Shown in pieces: positions 53,355-62,992 of a DNA stretch of 64,000 bases. Under the pieces are notes generated by a model that saw nothing but the letters and a program-made list of their open reading frames with translations, searched no databases and had not been told where the DNA came from. A program made the translations under genes and the position numbers. Each line of letters begins with the position of its first letter. Position 1 is the first letter of the stretch. Location of the stretch: the NCBI GenBank assembly GCA_024698345.1, contig JAILRH010000203.1:28968-92967 (forward strand), written 5' to 3'. The DNA is from Lachnospiraceae bacterium (GTDB lineage Bacteria; Bacillota; Clostridia; Lachnospirales; Lachnospiraceae).

Positions 53355-54515
53355 TCAATTTTCATCCAAGTATAATTTCAATGTTTCATCTGTTATGTCA
53401 TCCCAATTATACTTATTACAAATATAATCCGCAGATTCTGATTTTAATTTTTTCACAAGAGACTCATCATCAGACAAAAGCTGCAATTTTGTTGCCAGAT
53501 CGTCAACATTACTCTTTTCAAATATAACAGCTTTGTCTTCGACCACTTCAGTTATCTCAGGAATACTTGAGCCAAGCACTGCGTTACCGTATGACATTGC
53601 CTCTAACAAACTCAGTGGCATTCCCTCAAGGTCCGATGGCAATACATAGACATAAGCATTGCTGTACAATTCATCCAAAAGTTCTCCTTGAACAAACCCC
53701 GTAAAAATAATGTTAGGATTATCACCTGCCATTTCTTTGAGACTTGCCACATAATCATCCGTGTCGCTAGTGTCCCCTGCAATCACCAATTTTTTATTTG
53801 TGTTTATCTTTTTGTAGGCTTCAATAAGATAGTGGATGCCCTTCTCCTCAGTCAATCTGGACAGAGAGCAGAAATAGTCATTTCCTGCAAGGCCATACTT
53901 GTCTTTTATTATGTCAGCTTTTCGAATCTCAGGTCTTACCACACCATTAGGAATGAAAACAGTCTTTCTTCCATATGTCTCCATAAAATACTGCTGAACA
54001 TTCTTACTGAGAACTATTATCTCATCCGCGTGTTTTGCAATCACTTTTTCACCAAACCTGATATACTTCGAGCCAAAACCATTCTTCCATTTTGCACGCT
54101 GCCAATCAAGGCCATGGACAGTTGCTATGCATCTCTTTCCGAATAACTTTGGAATCCAAAGAGTTGCGCCCGGTCCTTCCGCATGAAAATGAATAATATC
54201 ATACTTCCCAAAAGAAACAGCTAGCGCCGAAAAAAGAGAGGATGTCATTGCAGATATTCCCTTTACCGGTATTGAAAAAATCTTCTTAAGTCTTACGCCC
54301 TTATAAAAATTATCATGAACATCAGCCACATACTCTTCGCCGAACTCTTCACCGGTTCTGTTATAACATGTAACCTTGTGTCCTCTCTCAGCCATAAGCG
54401 GTGTCATTGTAGTGAGTACAAGCTCAACACCACCTTTTCTTGAAGGCACAACCTTGTGTCCAAGCATGGCAATATTCAATTTCTCATTTGTTGATTTCTT
54501 TTGTTTACGTGCCAT
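53355..54515 (-). CDS. Glycosyltransferase family 4
   Basis: 386 residues. AMLGHKVVPSRKGGVELVL at the N-terminus, FHAEGPGATLWIPKLFGKR, TVHGLDWQRAKW, SRLTEEKGIHYLIEAY and PSDLEGMPLSLLEAMSYGNAV follow the GT4 plan. Its place directly after the initiating transferase suggests that it adds the second sugar. ATG 54515 replaces the TTG start in the track. Confidence 0.9.
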   Translation of the reverse strand: MARKQKKSTNEKLNIAMLGHKVVPSRKGGVELVLTTMTPLMAERGHKVTCYNRTGEEFGEEYVADVHDNFYKGVRLKKIFSIPVKGISAMTSSLFSALAVSFGKYDIIHFHAEGPGATLWIPKLFGKRCIATVHGLDWQRAKWKNGFGSKYIRFGEKVIAKHADEIIVLSKNVQQYFMETYGRKTVFIPNGVVRPEIRKADIIKDKYGLAGNDYFCSLSRLTEEKGIHYLIEAYKKINTNKKLVIAGDTSDTDDYVASLKEMAGDNPNIIFTGFVQGELLDELYSNAYVYVLPSDLEGMPLSLLEAMSYGNAVLGSSIPEITEVVEDKAVIFEKSNVDDLATKLQLLSDDESLVKKLKSESADYICNKYNWDDITDETLKLYLDEN

Positions 54516-54527
54516 TATCTCCAATTC

Positions 54528-56027
54528 CTACATGGAACCTTTTCTTCCAAAAACTACAAAGAAAGTCTTCACTACAATTTTGAAATCCAAAGCCAGGCTC
54601 CAGTTTTTAATATATTCTGCATCAAGCGCAACTATCTCTTCAAAATCTGTTTTGTCACTTCTTCCGCTAACCTGCCACAAACCTGTAAGTCCTGGTTTGG
54701 CTGCCAGACGACTCTTATGATGCAAACTGTATTTTTCAAATTCATCTACTGTAGGTGGTCTTGTTCCCACAAGACTCATATCACCCTTTAATATACTCAA
54801 AAAATTAGGAAATTCATCCAGGGATAAAGTTCTGATCCAATATCCCACTCCTTTTCGCTTTCCGTCAGGACCGCTTCCTATGATTCTCGGATCCGCATCC
54901 ATTTTAAACATCAGCCCTTCCATCTTATTGTTTTTCATAAGATCTTTCTTTCTGGCTTCTGCATCCTTATACATAGATCTGAACTTATAAATTGTAAATA
55001 TTCTTCCGTTTTTTCCAACTCTTTTTTGTGAAAAAAACGCAGGTCCGGGATCCGCAATCTTTATGGCAGGTGCCAATACAATAAAAAGCAATCCGGTTAT
55101 AATGCATCCGACAATTCCTGCAACAATATCCGTTGCTCTTTTTATAAATGCCGCTGCAGGTGTTATTACATTTATAGAAGATGTCATAACTGTATATCCG
55201 TTCATTTTCTCAACTACTACATTCGGCATTCCCGTTGACAACATCGATAAATTAAGATGTACTGTTACGCCCATCTGCAAGAACGTATTTGCAATCTCAC
55301 GGTTAATGTCTGAATTGCTGTTAAGATTAATATACATAACCTCATCTACTATATTTCTGACCGCAAATTCATACGCATCTTCAGAAGTGTATGCGACAAC
55401 CGGCACTCCGCTAATCTCGCCAGGTTTTGACTTTTTGCTCTTTTCTCCTGAGTCATCAGAGGTGCCTGCATTACTACTGTCCAATATTACAATTCCAACC
55501 AATTCACAATCGTTGCTGTTATTGTTGAAATTATCAACATCTTTCTCTATATCTCCACGATTTGAAATGAGCAATATATGTCTTAAATTTATAGATCCAA
55601 GTTTCTTGGATTTTATGAAATGCTTCATTGTAATTCTGACTATGTATATACTCATAATAGAAAGAACAATATAACCGACAATTACAAGTCTTGAAGCCTG
55701 CTTAGATGCTCCCATTAAATAGATAAAAGAAATGAGCCCGGCAGACATGATGACGCCATGAACAAAAACCTTCATAAACTCCACCAAATTACCGCGCCTC
55801 AAGATACCCGAATAAGAATTTGTAAAAAAAACTATACAAAAATGAAGAATAGTGAGTACTATCCCTATAATTCTGTAACCTCTGTAATTATATACGAATT
55901 TTAAGCTCTGATTCATTACATAAACTCGCAATGCAAATGCAATAATCATGGACAAATGAATGCAAATCAAATCAGCAAATATAAAATCCAAATGCTTCAT
56001 CCAACTGTAACTTGCTCTTTTATACAC
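54528..56027 (-). CDS. Initiating polyprenyl glycosylphosphotransferase (WbaP/CpsE type)
   Basis: 499 residues: four membrane helices, a Rossmann-like central part (HILLISNRGDIEKDV, GEISGVPVV) and the catalytic C-terminal domain with FSQKRVGKNGRIFTIYKFRS, RTLSLDEFPNFLSILKGDMS, LVGTRPP and KPGLTGLWQVSGRS. It loads sugar-1-phosphate on undecaprenyl phosphate and starts the repeat unit. It is the first gene of the locus. The start is GTG with GGAGG 10 nt upstream. Confidence 0.95.
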   Translation of the reverse strand: MYKRASYSWMKHLDFIFADLICIHLSMIIAFALRVYVMNQSLKFVYNYRGYRIIGIVLTILHFCIVFFTNSYSGILRRGNLVEFMKVFVHGVIMSAGLISFIYLMGASKQASRLVIVGYIVLSIMSIYIVRITMKHFIKSKKLGSINLRHILLISNRGDIEKDVDNFNNNSNDCELVGIVILDSSNAGTSDDSGEKSKKSKPGEISGVPVVAYTSEDAYEFAVRNIVDEVMYINLNSNSDINREIANTFLQMGVTVHLNLSMLSTGMPNVVVEKMNGYTVMTSSINVITPAAAFIKRATDIVAGIVGCIITGLLFIVLAPAIKIADPGPAFFSQKRVGKNGRIFTIYKFRSMYKDAEARKKDLMKNNKMEGLMFKMDADPRIIGSGPDGKRKGVGYWIRTLSLDEFPNFLSILKGDMSLVGTRPPTVDEFEKYSLHHKSRLAAKPGLTGLWQVSGRSDKTDFEEIVALDAEYIKNWSLALDFKIVVKTFFVVFGRKGSM

Positions 56028-56313
56028 AAAAGTATCCTCCAGTTTCTTTTGTAAATCGGGGTATTCCCGGTAGACATATTTTTATGCATAATCAAATCTC
56101 ATTATAACATTAATAATAATGATTAGCAAATGATAATATACAGTATATTATACAATGTCACTTTTTAATCAACTTTAAAAACTCTGGCTGCTTTGAACTA
56201 TATGTCACTTTGCAAAAAATCCAGTTATTTTATACTATTCATCACCGTTCAAAAACTCTGACCATAAAAAACATCATCACTGTTCAAACGCTCCGGATAT
56301 TTTAAAATGTATA
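56028..56313. other. Gap between dacF-like gene and the polysaccharide locus
   Basis: Besides the promoter listed next, the 56165-56335 part holds degenerate repeats: CATCACCGTTCAAAAACTCTG and CATCACTGTTCAAACGCTCC, and two copies of a TATATGTCACTTTGCAAAAAA-like block, the last running into the 3' end of the carboxypeptidase gene. Confidence 0.5.
56101..56129 (-). promoter_or_regulatory. Promoter of the polysaccharide locus
   Basis: TTGCTA (56129-56124) and a perfect TATAAT (56106-56101) with a 17-nt spacer on the minus strand, giving a leader of about 65 nt before GTG 56027. Confidence 0.65.
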
Positions 56314-57360
56314 TCATTCCGCAAAAAACTTCAGCAACTTCAGACTATCCTCATATCGCCCGTCAGCATTGGAATTTAGTACAACACTTATACATGTTCT
56401 TCCGTCCTTAGTTGCTGCTGACACAAGACACTTACCTGCCGCATCAGTACTTCCCGTCTTCATTCCAATTGCATATTTATAGAAGAAACTGCTATCTTTT
56501 AACAGTAATTCATTAGTGGTAACAAAATCATGACCCTTAACTTTTGCCTTTGTCATGGAAAAAATGCTCTTAAGATTTTCATTTTCCAGTGCCACTATTG
56601 CAATCTTTGAAAGATCTTCCGCCGTGGTATACTGTTCCGCTTCATCATAGCCGTCCGGCGTTGTAAAATTTGAGTTCTTCGCTCCAATATCCGTCACATT
56701 CTTGTTCATCTCATAAACAAATCTCTTAATGCACTGGTCCGTTGTTATCTCAGTTCCGTCATACGCAATGTTATCATTTAGAAGTTTCTCTCCTCCTGCC
56801 TTTGCTATAATATATGCAGCATCATTTCCCGATGAAAGAAGAAGCCCCTCCAGCAATTCCTTAAAGGTAAGTTTCTCACCTTTCTTAAATCCTGCCTTGC
56901 TGGAATCCGCAGCAATAAGATTCACTTCATTCCCAACTACTATCTCTTCATCCATATCCAGAAGATTAACCGCTGTAATTGCGGTGGCAAGCTTTGTGGT
57001 ACTAGCCGGTGCCATCATCACATCAGCATTTTTCTCATAGATAACTTCCTTTGAATCATAATCAACAAGGATTGCCCCTTTTGCCACCAGGTTTGATTCA
57101 AACTTTGTGACATCCGTTGAGGCCTTGGCATATTCCACCGGATTGTATATATTCAGTTTCCAAAAATCATCACTGTAATTATCTTTTGCATAATCTCTTA
57201 CAGGAACTTTTTCTTCTTCAACCAGCTGATAGTCTTTCGGATCGACACATCCGTCCAGTTTTGCCTTATCACAGAAATGCAAAACCGCCGCCGATGTTGA
57301 AATCGTGCCCGCCAAGCAAATCAAAAAGCTTCCTATATTCATCAACTTATATTTATTCAT
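56314..57360 (-). CDS. D-alanyl-D-alanine carboxypeptidase (PBP5/DacF-like)
   Basis: A 348-residue exported penicillin-binding protein that trims the terminal D-Ala of peptidoglycan peptides. Residues 8-25 are a signal or anchor sequence. The active-site triad motifs are S120-TTK123 (ASTTK), SGN at 177-179 and KTG at 301-303. The usual C-terminal beta domain and amphipathic anchor are missing because the protein ends soon after KTG, so the N-terminal segment may anchor it. In spore formers the related dacF belongs to a sporulation operon, but nothing here shows that. Confidence 0.9.
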   Translation of the reverse strand: MNKYKLMNIGSFLICLAGTISTSAAVLHFCDKAKLDGCVDPKDYQLVEEEKVPVRDYAKDNYSDDFWKLNIYNPVEYAKASTDVTKFESNLVAKGAILVDYDSKEVIYEKNADVMMAPASTTKLATAITAVNLLDMDEEIVVGNEVNLIAADSSKAGFKKGEKLTFKELLEGLLLSSGNDAAYIIAKAGGEKLLNDNIAYDGTEITTDQCIKRFVYEMNKNVTDIGAKNSNFTTPDGYDEAEQYTTAEDLSKIAIVALENENLKSIFSMTKAKVKGHDFVTTNELLLKDSSFFYKYAIGMKTGSTDAAGKCLVSAATKDGRTCISVVLNSNADGRYEDSLKLLKFFAE

Positions 57361-57485
57361 CTTTCATTTCTCCCATTACAAAATATTCAGAAACACCATG
57401 CATTCCTAAAATAAAATGTAGTCCCAGTCTTGTTTTTATATCTTATATAGAAGTTTTACCGTTCTACAACCAAGATGATATATCA

Positions 57486-58121
57486 TTACTTTGCAAGAAT
57501 AGTCTCATCAAAATTCAGTTTATCCCATTCAGCACCTGTGGTAACATTATTTGCAGTTTTCCAATTTTTATACACTTCATCGGCTTTGCCTGCTTCCTCA
57601 TCCTCAATAGTTTTTTCCACCTTCTTATATAAGATGTCTTTCTCAAAAACTTCTTCAAGCCTCAAAGGCGAAATCTCTATTTTTTCTTGAAGTTTAGGAT
57701 TCGTTTCAGTAAAAAATGTTTCCACCATAGTCTTTGCCTCCGCGAACTCCTCATTATCAAGCTTCACCTCGTACTCCTCTGCCAACGCGGCAATAACCTC
57801 TCTTCTGCAAATGTCGTCTAAAACAGTACTTTTAACACCTTCACTCATTGTGGTCCCTTCCTGAATCTCACTGTTCCAGTCAAGTTCCATTTCTTCTGCA
57901 ATATAATATGCCTCATAGGTCGCCTGCGTATTATAGAAATAATATCTCATCTCATCTTCAGGGACAACAATGTCTCCAACTCTAATAGTATCAACATCCT
58001 GAACTTTGATAGCAGGTGAACTTTTCATCTCGCATCCTGTATTTGCAAAAACAGTTGCAAACGCCAAAAGAAGTACCATTTGCAATTTGCAAATATGTTT
58101 TATCAAATTGTCTTTCTTCAT
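57486..58121 (-). CDS. SurA/PrsA-like lipoprotein
   Basis: 211 residues from ATG 58121 with AAAGGAGAA. Signal peptide with lipobox ANTGC (Cys30), then IRVGDIVVPEDEMRYYFYN and a helical chaperone-like region as in the N-terminal part of SurA/PrsA proteins. The parvulin isomerase domain is not recognisable and the protein is short, so it may be a chaperone only. The 35 extra residues in the track ORF are encoded by a tandem repeat that carries copies of the ribosome-binding site. It lies directly downstream of mfd, where prsA-like genes often are. Confidence 0.75.
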   Translation of the reverse strand: MKKDNLIKHICKLQMVLLLAFATVFANTGCEMKSSPAIKVQDVDTIRVGDIVVPEDEMRYYFYNTQATYEAYYIAEEMELDWNSEIQEGTTMSEGVKSTVLDDICRREVIAALAEEYEVKLDNEEFAEAKTMVETFFTETNPKLQEKIEISPLRLEEVFEKDILYKKVEKTIEDEEAGKADEVYKNWKTANNVTTGAEWDKLNFDETILAK

Positions 58122-58127
58122 TTTTAG

Positions 58128-58260
58128 TTCTCCTTTCCGGCTACTGTTGTTTTCTATCATTTCTCCTTTCCGGCTACTGTTGTTTTTTATCACTTGTCCG
58201 TTCCGGCTACTGTTGTTTTCTATCATTTGTCCTTTCCGGCTATTTCTTCCAATCTCTTTC
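58128..58260 (-). repeat. 33-bp tandem repeat with duplicated ribosome-binding site and start codon
   Basis: On the minus strand the unit GGAAAGGAGAAATGATAGAAAACAACAGTAGCC (33 nt, quoted here only as its parts GGAAAGGAGAAATG and AACAACAGTAGCC) occurs three times plus a partial copy just ahead of the SurA-like gene. Each unit has a Shine-Dalgarno and ATG (one GTG) in frame with the gene. Confidence 0.8.
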
Positions 58261-58313
58261 TGCTCCGGTTATTTTTCTTCCGGTTCTTTCTGACCTTTCT
58301 CTTTCTGCTCCGG

Positions 58314-61300
58314 TTATTTCTGCTCCGGTTCTTTCTGCCCCGGCTCTTCAAACTTCAGGCTTTCAATTTCCTTGATTATGCCCATAACCATGTCATACAC
58401 TTCCTCAAAGCCTTTTGGCTGACTGATTGGTGAATAAACAAAACACGGAATCTGATCCGTCTGCAGTTTGAGTCTTCCTCTGTATTTTTCAATGAGTGTA
58501 GGAATCTTTACCGTATCAATTTTGGCATCTTTCCACATTGTCAGCTTCAGTCTGCTCTTTCCACCGGAAATATCAGTAATATAACATCCGTTTGCATAGC
58601 CCTTCATAAGAGCTACTTTCAGAAGATTCTCCACCTGATTTGGGATATCACCATAACGATCCTGAAGTTCATCCTGCATATCCTCATATTCTTCCATATT
58701 CTCAATAGCCGCAATTCTCTTATATACATCGAGTTTTTGGAACTCATTTGAAATATATGAATTAGGAATAAATGCATCCACATCAAGATCAATGGTTGTC
58801 TCAAAGGATTCTTCTTTTCGTATTCCCTTCTTCATCTCCACGGCTTCATTCAACATCTTGCAGTACAAATCATATCCAACTGCTGCCATATGGCCATGCT
58901 GCTTTGCTCCAAGAATGTTTCCCGCGCCTCTTATTTCAAGGTCGCGCATTGCAATCTTAAATCCTGCACCAAGTTCCGAGAAATCTCTGATAGCCTGAAG
59001 TCTCTTCTCTGCAACTTCTTTAAGAATCTTATTTCTCTTGTACATCATAAAAGCATATGCAGTTCTGTTAGATCTGCCCACTCTTCCCCTGAGCTGATAT
59101 AACTGCGAAAGTCCCAGTTTGTCCGCATCATGGACAATCATTGTATTGGCATTCGAAATATCAATACCTGTTTCCACTATTGTAGTGGAAACAAGAACAT
59201 CTATATCTCCATTTACAAAATCATACATAATGCTTTCTATCATTCTCTCGCTCATCTGTCCGTGGGCAAATGCCACATTTGCGTCAGGCACAAGTTTGCT
59301 GATTCTGGCTGCAATCTCGTCTATATTTTTCACATTATTATAAATGTAATAAACCTGCCCGCCTCTGATAAGCTCTCTGTTGATTGCCTCTCTGACTATC
59401 TCGTCATTGTACTCCATAACATATGTCTGAATCGGAGTACGCTCCTGAGGCGGTTCCTCAATAATACTCATATCCCTGATTCCGATAAGACTCATGTGAA
59501 GAGTTCTCGGAATAGGTGTTGCAGTGAGAACCATAACATCAACATTTTCTTTGAGCTGTTTAATCTTTTCTTTGTGAGTAACACCAAATCTCTGTTCTTC
59601 GTCAATAATCAGAAGTCCAAGATCTTTGTATTTTACATCCTTAGACAAAAGTCGGTGTGTTCCTATTACAATATCCACATATCCTTTTTTCAAATCAGAT
59701 AAGGTCTTTGTAACCTGAGCCTTGGTTCTGAATCTCGAAAGCATGTCGACTCTGACAGGAAAATCCTTGAATCGCTGTGTAAAAGTATTGTAATGTTGCT
59801 GCGCCAAAACAGTTGTCGGCACCAGATAAGCAACCTGTTTATTATCCTGTACCGCCTTGAAGGCCGCTCTGATTGCAACTTCAGTCTTTCCAAATCCAAC
59901 GTCACCACAAATAAGTCTGTCCATTATCTTTGTGCTTTCCATGTCATCTTTTACGGCATTAATAGCTCTGAGCTGATCATCAGTCTCATCATATGGAAAT
60001 AACTCTTCAAATTCTTTCTGCCATACAGTTTCCGGACTGAACACAAATCCGTTCTTCTGCTGTCTCGCCGCATAGAGAGCCACAAGTTCATCTGCTATCT
60101 CATTAACCGCCGCCTTTGTTCTGGACTTTGTCTTAGTCCATTCATTACCGCCTAACTTATTGAGTTTCGGTGGCTTTGCGTCTGCTGCAGCATATTTTTG
60201 TATCATATTAAGCTGAGTTGCCGCAATGTAGAGAAATCCTTTTGCCGCATACTCAATCTTCAAATAATCCTTTACAACTCTGTCCACTTCGACCTTTTCA
60301 ATACCGCGGTATATTCCAAGTCCGTGATTTTCGTGAACAACGTAATCACCCACATTCAGTTCCGAAAAGCTGGATATATTCATTCCGGAGAACTGCTTCT
60401 TCTTTTTCTTCTTTTTTTTCTTTCCGAATATGTCTGTCTCGGAAATAACAACATATTTGATATCTCTGTAAATAAAGCCCTTGTGAATACTTCCCACACT
60501 GACCACTATTTCTTTTGATTTAATATCTCTGTCTGAATCATCGCTGAATACAGCATTAAGCTCATACTCCCTGAGATTTTCCGCGAGTCTCTGCCCTCTG
60601 GTTCTTGATGGAGAAAGAATCAAAACAGCGTACTTCTGTTTTTTATACTTCTTTAAATCTTCGACCAACAACTCAAACTGATTATTGTATGGGCTCAGAT
60701 TACCGGCATCAACTCCGGCTTTTTCATCTATGTCAAACTCCTTAACCTTTTGGTCAAGCATTGTAAATACAACTTTTTTTCTTTTCTTGAGTTTTGCAAG
60801 AATCTTTTTATAAGACCACATAACGTCTGTCTGTCTTGGAAGAACATATCCACCGGATAACCTATTGACCATGCTCTCCTTAAATTCTGTCTCGACAGCA
60901 TCGCAACGCTCACTTATATGTCTTGGCTCATCCATTAGAAACAAAGTGTCATCATCAAAATAATCTATAAAACTTACCAGTTCATCAAAGAAGTAATTGA
61001 CGTAACTGTCAAGTTGGACACCCTGACCGTTTATTTCGGCAACAGTCACAAACTCATTTGTTATTACCCTAAGCCTGTTTGCCTGTTCGGTCTTCATATC
61101 CGCCATAAAGACATCTATACACTTATCTTTTTCTTTTGTAATCTTTTTTATACCTTTTTCAACCTGTTCTTTTGTTATGATATACTCAGTTGCAGGGTAT
61201 ATTTCTATAGATTCAAGATTCTCAATCGCTCTCTGGCTTGCAACGTCAAAACTCTTAATAATGTCAACTTCTTCATCCCAAAAATCAATTCTGTAAGGAT

Positions 61301-61856
61301 TGTCATTTGTCAATGTAAAGACATCAACAATACTGCCTCGCACCGCAAACTCTCCGGGATTTTGTACCTGCTCAACTCCGTCATACCCTAGCATCACAAG
61401 TTTCTTCTTAAGAGCTTCAATCTCAACAGTAGCACCCTCTTCAACTCTCACAATATTCTGCCTGATAATATCTAGCGGGAGTACCTTGTCCATAAGTCCG
61501 TCAAAAGGAACAACAATTGTAATCTCTTCCTCGTTTATAATCTTAGAAAGAATCTCTAATCGCTCTTTGAGCATAAGATTTCCGTGAACATCCGCACTGA
61601 AGAAAATAAAATCCTTTGCAGGGTACACTGCCGCATTCTGACCTGTGCCTCGCAAATCTTCGTAAATCTCTGTTGCTTTTTTTGCATCAAAAGTAACGAT
61701 GACTTTTCTTTTAAAGCCATCGCCTATTCCACTCATGAAGTTAACAAGAAGCGAATCCGTACATCCACAAATCTGTGCGGTTGTCCCTTTTTCAATGCAT
61801 TCTCTTGCAACTTCATACCCTTTTAAATTCTTAAGCGGATAAACATAATTGCTCAT
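58314..61856 (-). CDS. mfd: Transcription-repair coupling factor Mfd
   Basis: A 1180-residue DNA translocase that removes stalled RNA polymerase and recruits UvrA. The N-terminal UvrB-like region (about 1-480), the RNA polymerase interaction domain (DYVVHENHGLGIYRGIEK, near 505), helicase motifs GDVGFGKTE near 650, DEEQRFG near 750 and ATPIPRTL, and the C-terminal TRCF domain are all present. Lysine-rich KKKKKKKK lies before the interaction domain. The C-terminus ends in a Pro/Glu/Lys-rich extension (GQKEPEQK) that grades into repeats. ATG 61856 follows GGAGTGAC; the track start is GTG 61862. Confidence 0.97.
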   Translation of the reverse strand: MSNYVYPLKNLKGYEVARECIEKGTTAQICGCTDSLLVNFMSGIGDGFKRKVIVTFDAKKATEIYEDLRGTGQNAAVYPAKDFIFFSADVHGNLMLKERLEILSKIINEEEITIVVPFDGLMDKVLPLDIIRQNIVRVEEGATVEIEALKKKLVMLGYDGVEQVQNPGEFAVRGSIVDVFTLTNDNPYRIDFWDEEVDIIKSFDVASQRAIENLESIEIYPATEYIITKEQVEKGIKKITKEKDKCIDVFMADMKTEQANRLRVITNEFVTVAEINGQGVQLDSYVNYFFDELVSFIDYFDDDTLFLMDEPRHISERCDAVETEFKESMVNRLSGGYVLPRQTDVMWSYKKILAKLKKRKKVVFTMLDQKVKEFDIDEKAGVDAGNLSPYNNQFELLVEDLKKYKKQKYAVLILSPSRTRGQRLAENLREYELNAVFSDDSDRDIKSKEIVVSVGSIHKGFIYRDIKYVVISETDIFGKKKKKKKKKQFSGMNISSFSELNVGDYVVHENHGLGIYRGIEKVEVDRVVKDYLKIEYAAKGFLYIAATQLNMIQKYAAADAKPPKLNKLGGNEWTKTKSRTKAAVNEIADELVALYAARQQKNGFVFSPETVWQKEFEELFPYDETDDQLRAINAVKDDMESTKIMDRLICGDVGFGKTEVAIRAAFKAVQDNKQVAYLVPTTVLAQQHYNTFTQRFKDFPVRVDMLSRFRTKAQVTKTLSDLKKGYVDIVIGTHRLLSKDVKYKDLGLLIIDEEQRFGVTHKEKIKQLKENVDVMVLTATPIPRTLHMSLIGIRDMSIIEEPPQERTPIQTYVMEYNDEIVREAINRELIRGGQVYYIYNNVKNIDEIAARISKLVPDANVAFAHGQMSERMIESIMYDFVNGDIDVLVSTTIVETGIDISNANTMIVHDADKLGLSQLYQLRGRVGRSNRTAYAFMMYKRNKILKEVAEKRLQAIRDFSELGAGFKIAMRDLEIRGAGNILGAKQHGHMAAVGYDLYCKMLNEAVEMKKGIRKEESFETTIDLDVDAFIPNSYISNEFQKLDVYKRIAAIENMEEYEDMQDELQDRYGDIPNQVENLLKVALMKGYANGCYITDISGGKSRLKLTMWKDAKIDTVKIPTLIEKYRGRLKLQTDQIPCFVYSPISQPKGFEEVYDMVMGIIKEIESLKFEEPGQKEPEQK

Positions 61857-61949
61857 TGTCACTCCTGTATTGACCTTTAGTTGCTCACTATATTATTATA
61901 CATAAAAATACGATTATTTAAAACAGCAGTAGCTCTATTTTTTGCACTG

Positions 61950-62055
61950 CTGCTTTATTATGTATTGCTTTGTTTGTATTGCTTTGTTTGCTGTTTTTGC
62001 ACTGCTTTGTTTGCATTGCTTTGTTTGTACTGCTTTGTTTGCTGTTTTTGCACTG
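61950..62055. repeat. Short tandem repeat between pth and mfd
   Basis: TGCTTTGTTTG and TGCTGTTTTTGCACTGC units of 11-15 nt are repeated about seven times in the 200-nt space between pth and mfd. No other feature is seen in this gap. Confidence 0.75.
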
Positions 62056-62064
62056 TTCATTTTA

Positions 62065-62622
62065 TCAATTGAATTTGTTCATAGCCGCGTTAACATCTTC
62101 AATAATCATAACCTCTGTTGCCAAAGCTGCTTTCACAACGGCATCATCTACTATTTTTCTTTCTTTCGAACCAAATTTACCAAGAACATGTTTCACCATA
62201 TCACCATGCTGGTCACTTCCAACTCCAACTTTAATTCTCTTGAAAGTCTGTGTACCTGTATGAGCAATAATACTCTTTATTCCATTGTGTCCGCCTGCAG
62301 ATCCCTTGGCTCTAATTCGAATACTTCCTACTTCCAAACTGATATCATCATAAATTACAATAATATCTTCCTCCGGGTTAAGTTTATAAAAATCACATAC
62401 AGCTCTTACCGACTCGCCACTTAAGTTCATGTAAGTCTGCGGCTTAACTAAAATAACTTTCTCACTGCCAATCATTCCCTGACCTACTAATGCTTTGTGC
62501 CTCTTCGTAGTAACACTCACTCCCATCTGGCCTGCCAGTTCATCTATCACATCAAATCCAATATTGTGTCTTGTCTTATCATATTGTTTTTCAGGGTTTC
62601 CCAAGCCAAAAATTGCGTACAT
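62065..62622 (-). CDS. pth: Peptidyl-tRNA hydrolase
   Basis: A 185-residue enzyme that frees tRNA from peptidyl-tRNA dropped off the ribosome. FGLGNPEKQYDKTRHNIGFD carries the catalytic His19 and Asn10; KPQTYMNLSGESV and VIYDDISLEVGSIRIRAKGSAGGHNG contain the other active-site residues. Normal length; AGGAGGAA precedes the ATG. pth-mfd order is conserved in Firmicutes. Confidence 0.96.
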   Translation of the reverse strand: MYAIFGLGNPEKQYDKTRHNIGFDVIDELAGQMGVSVTTKRHKALVGQGMIGSEKVILVKPQTYMNLSGESVRAVCDFYKLNPEEDIIVIYDDISLEVGSIRIRAKGSAGGHNGIKSIIAHTGTQTFKRIKVGVGSDQHGDMVKHVLGKFGSKERKIVDDAVVKAALATEVMIIEDVNAAMNKFN

Positions 62623-62734
62623 AAATTCCTCCTATTAAAGCAGTGCAATAGAACTAATAATACCCACTAATTATTACACTGTTTTTCTCTTTCACTTTAT
62701 TATTCTTATGCGCATGTTAATCACACCATTTTGT

Positions 62735-62830
62735 GCATAATTTAATTACATATTCTACGCATAATTTAATTACGCATTCTACGCATAATTTAATTACATA
62801 TTCTACGCATAATTTAATTACACATCTTTA
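62735..62830. repeat. 24-bp tandem repeat, four copies
   Basis: GCATAATTTAATTACATATT plus CTAC is repeated at 62735, 62759, 62783 and 62807 with a strict 24-nt period; the third copy differs slightly. Confidence 0.85.
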
Positions 62831-62992
62831 CACATCTATTAATTCTACTATCCTTCCGTCTTTTTATCAACTTCATTTCCTAACCCAATTATACTCCCAA
62901 TTATACTCTTGTAACTATTCAGCTATTCAGCCTTTCAGCAATGCCAGTTCGAATATGCAGATAAATCTGCTAGTTCTCTTAGTTTACATACA

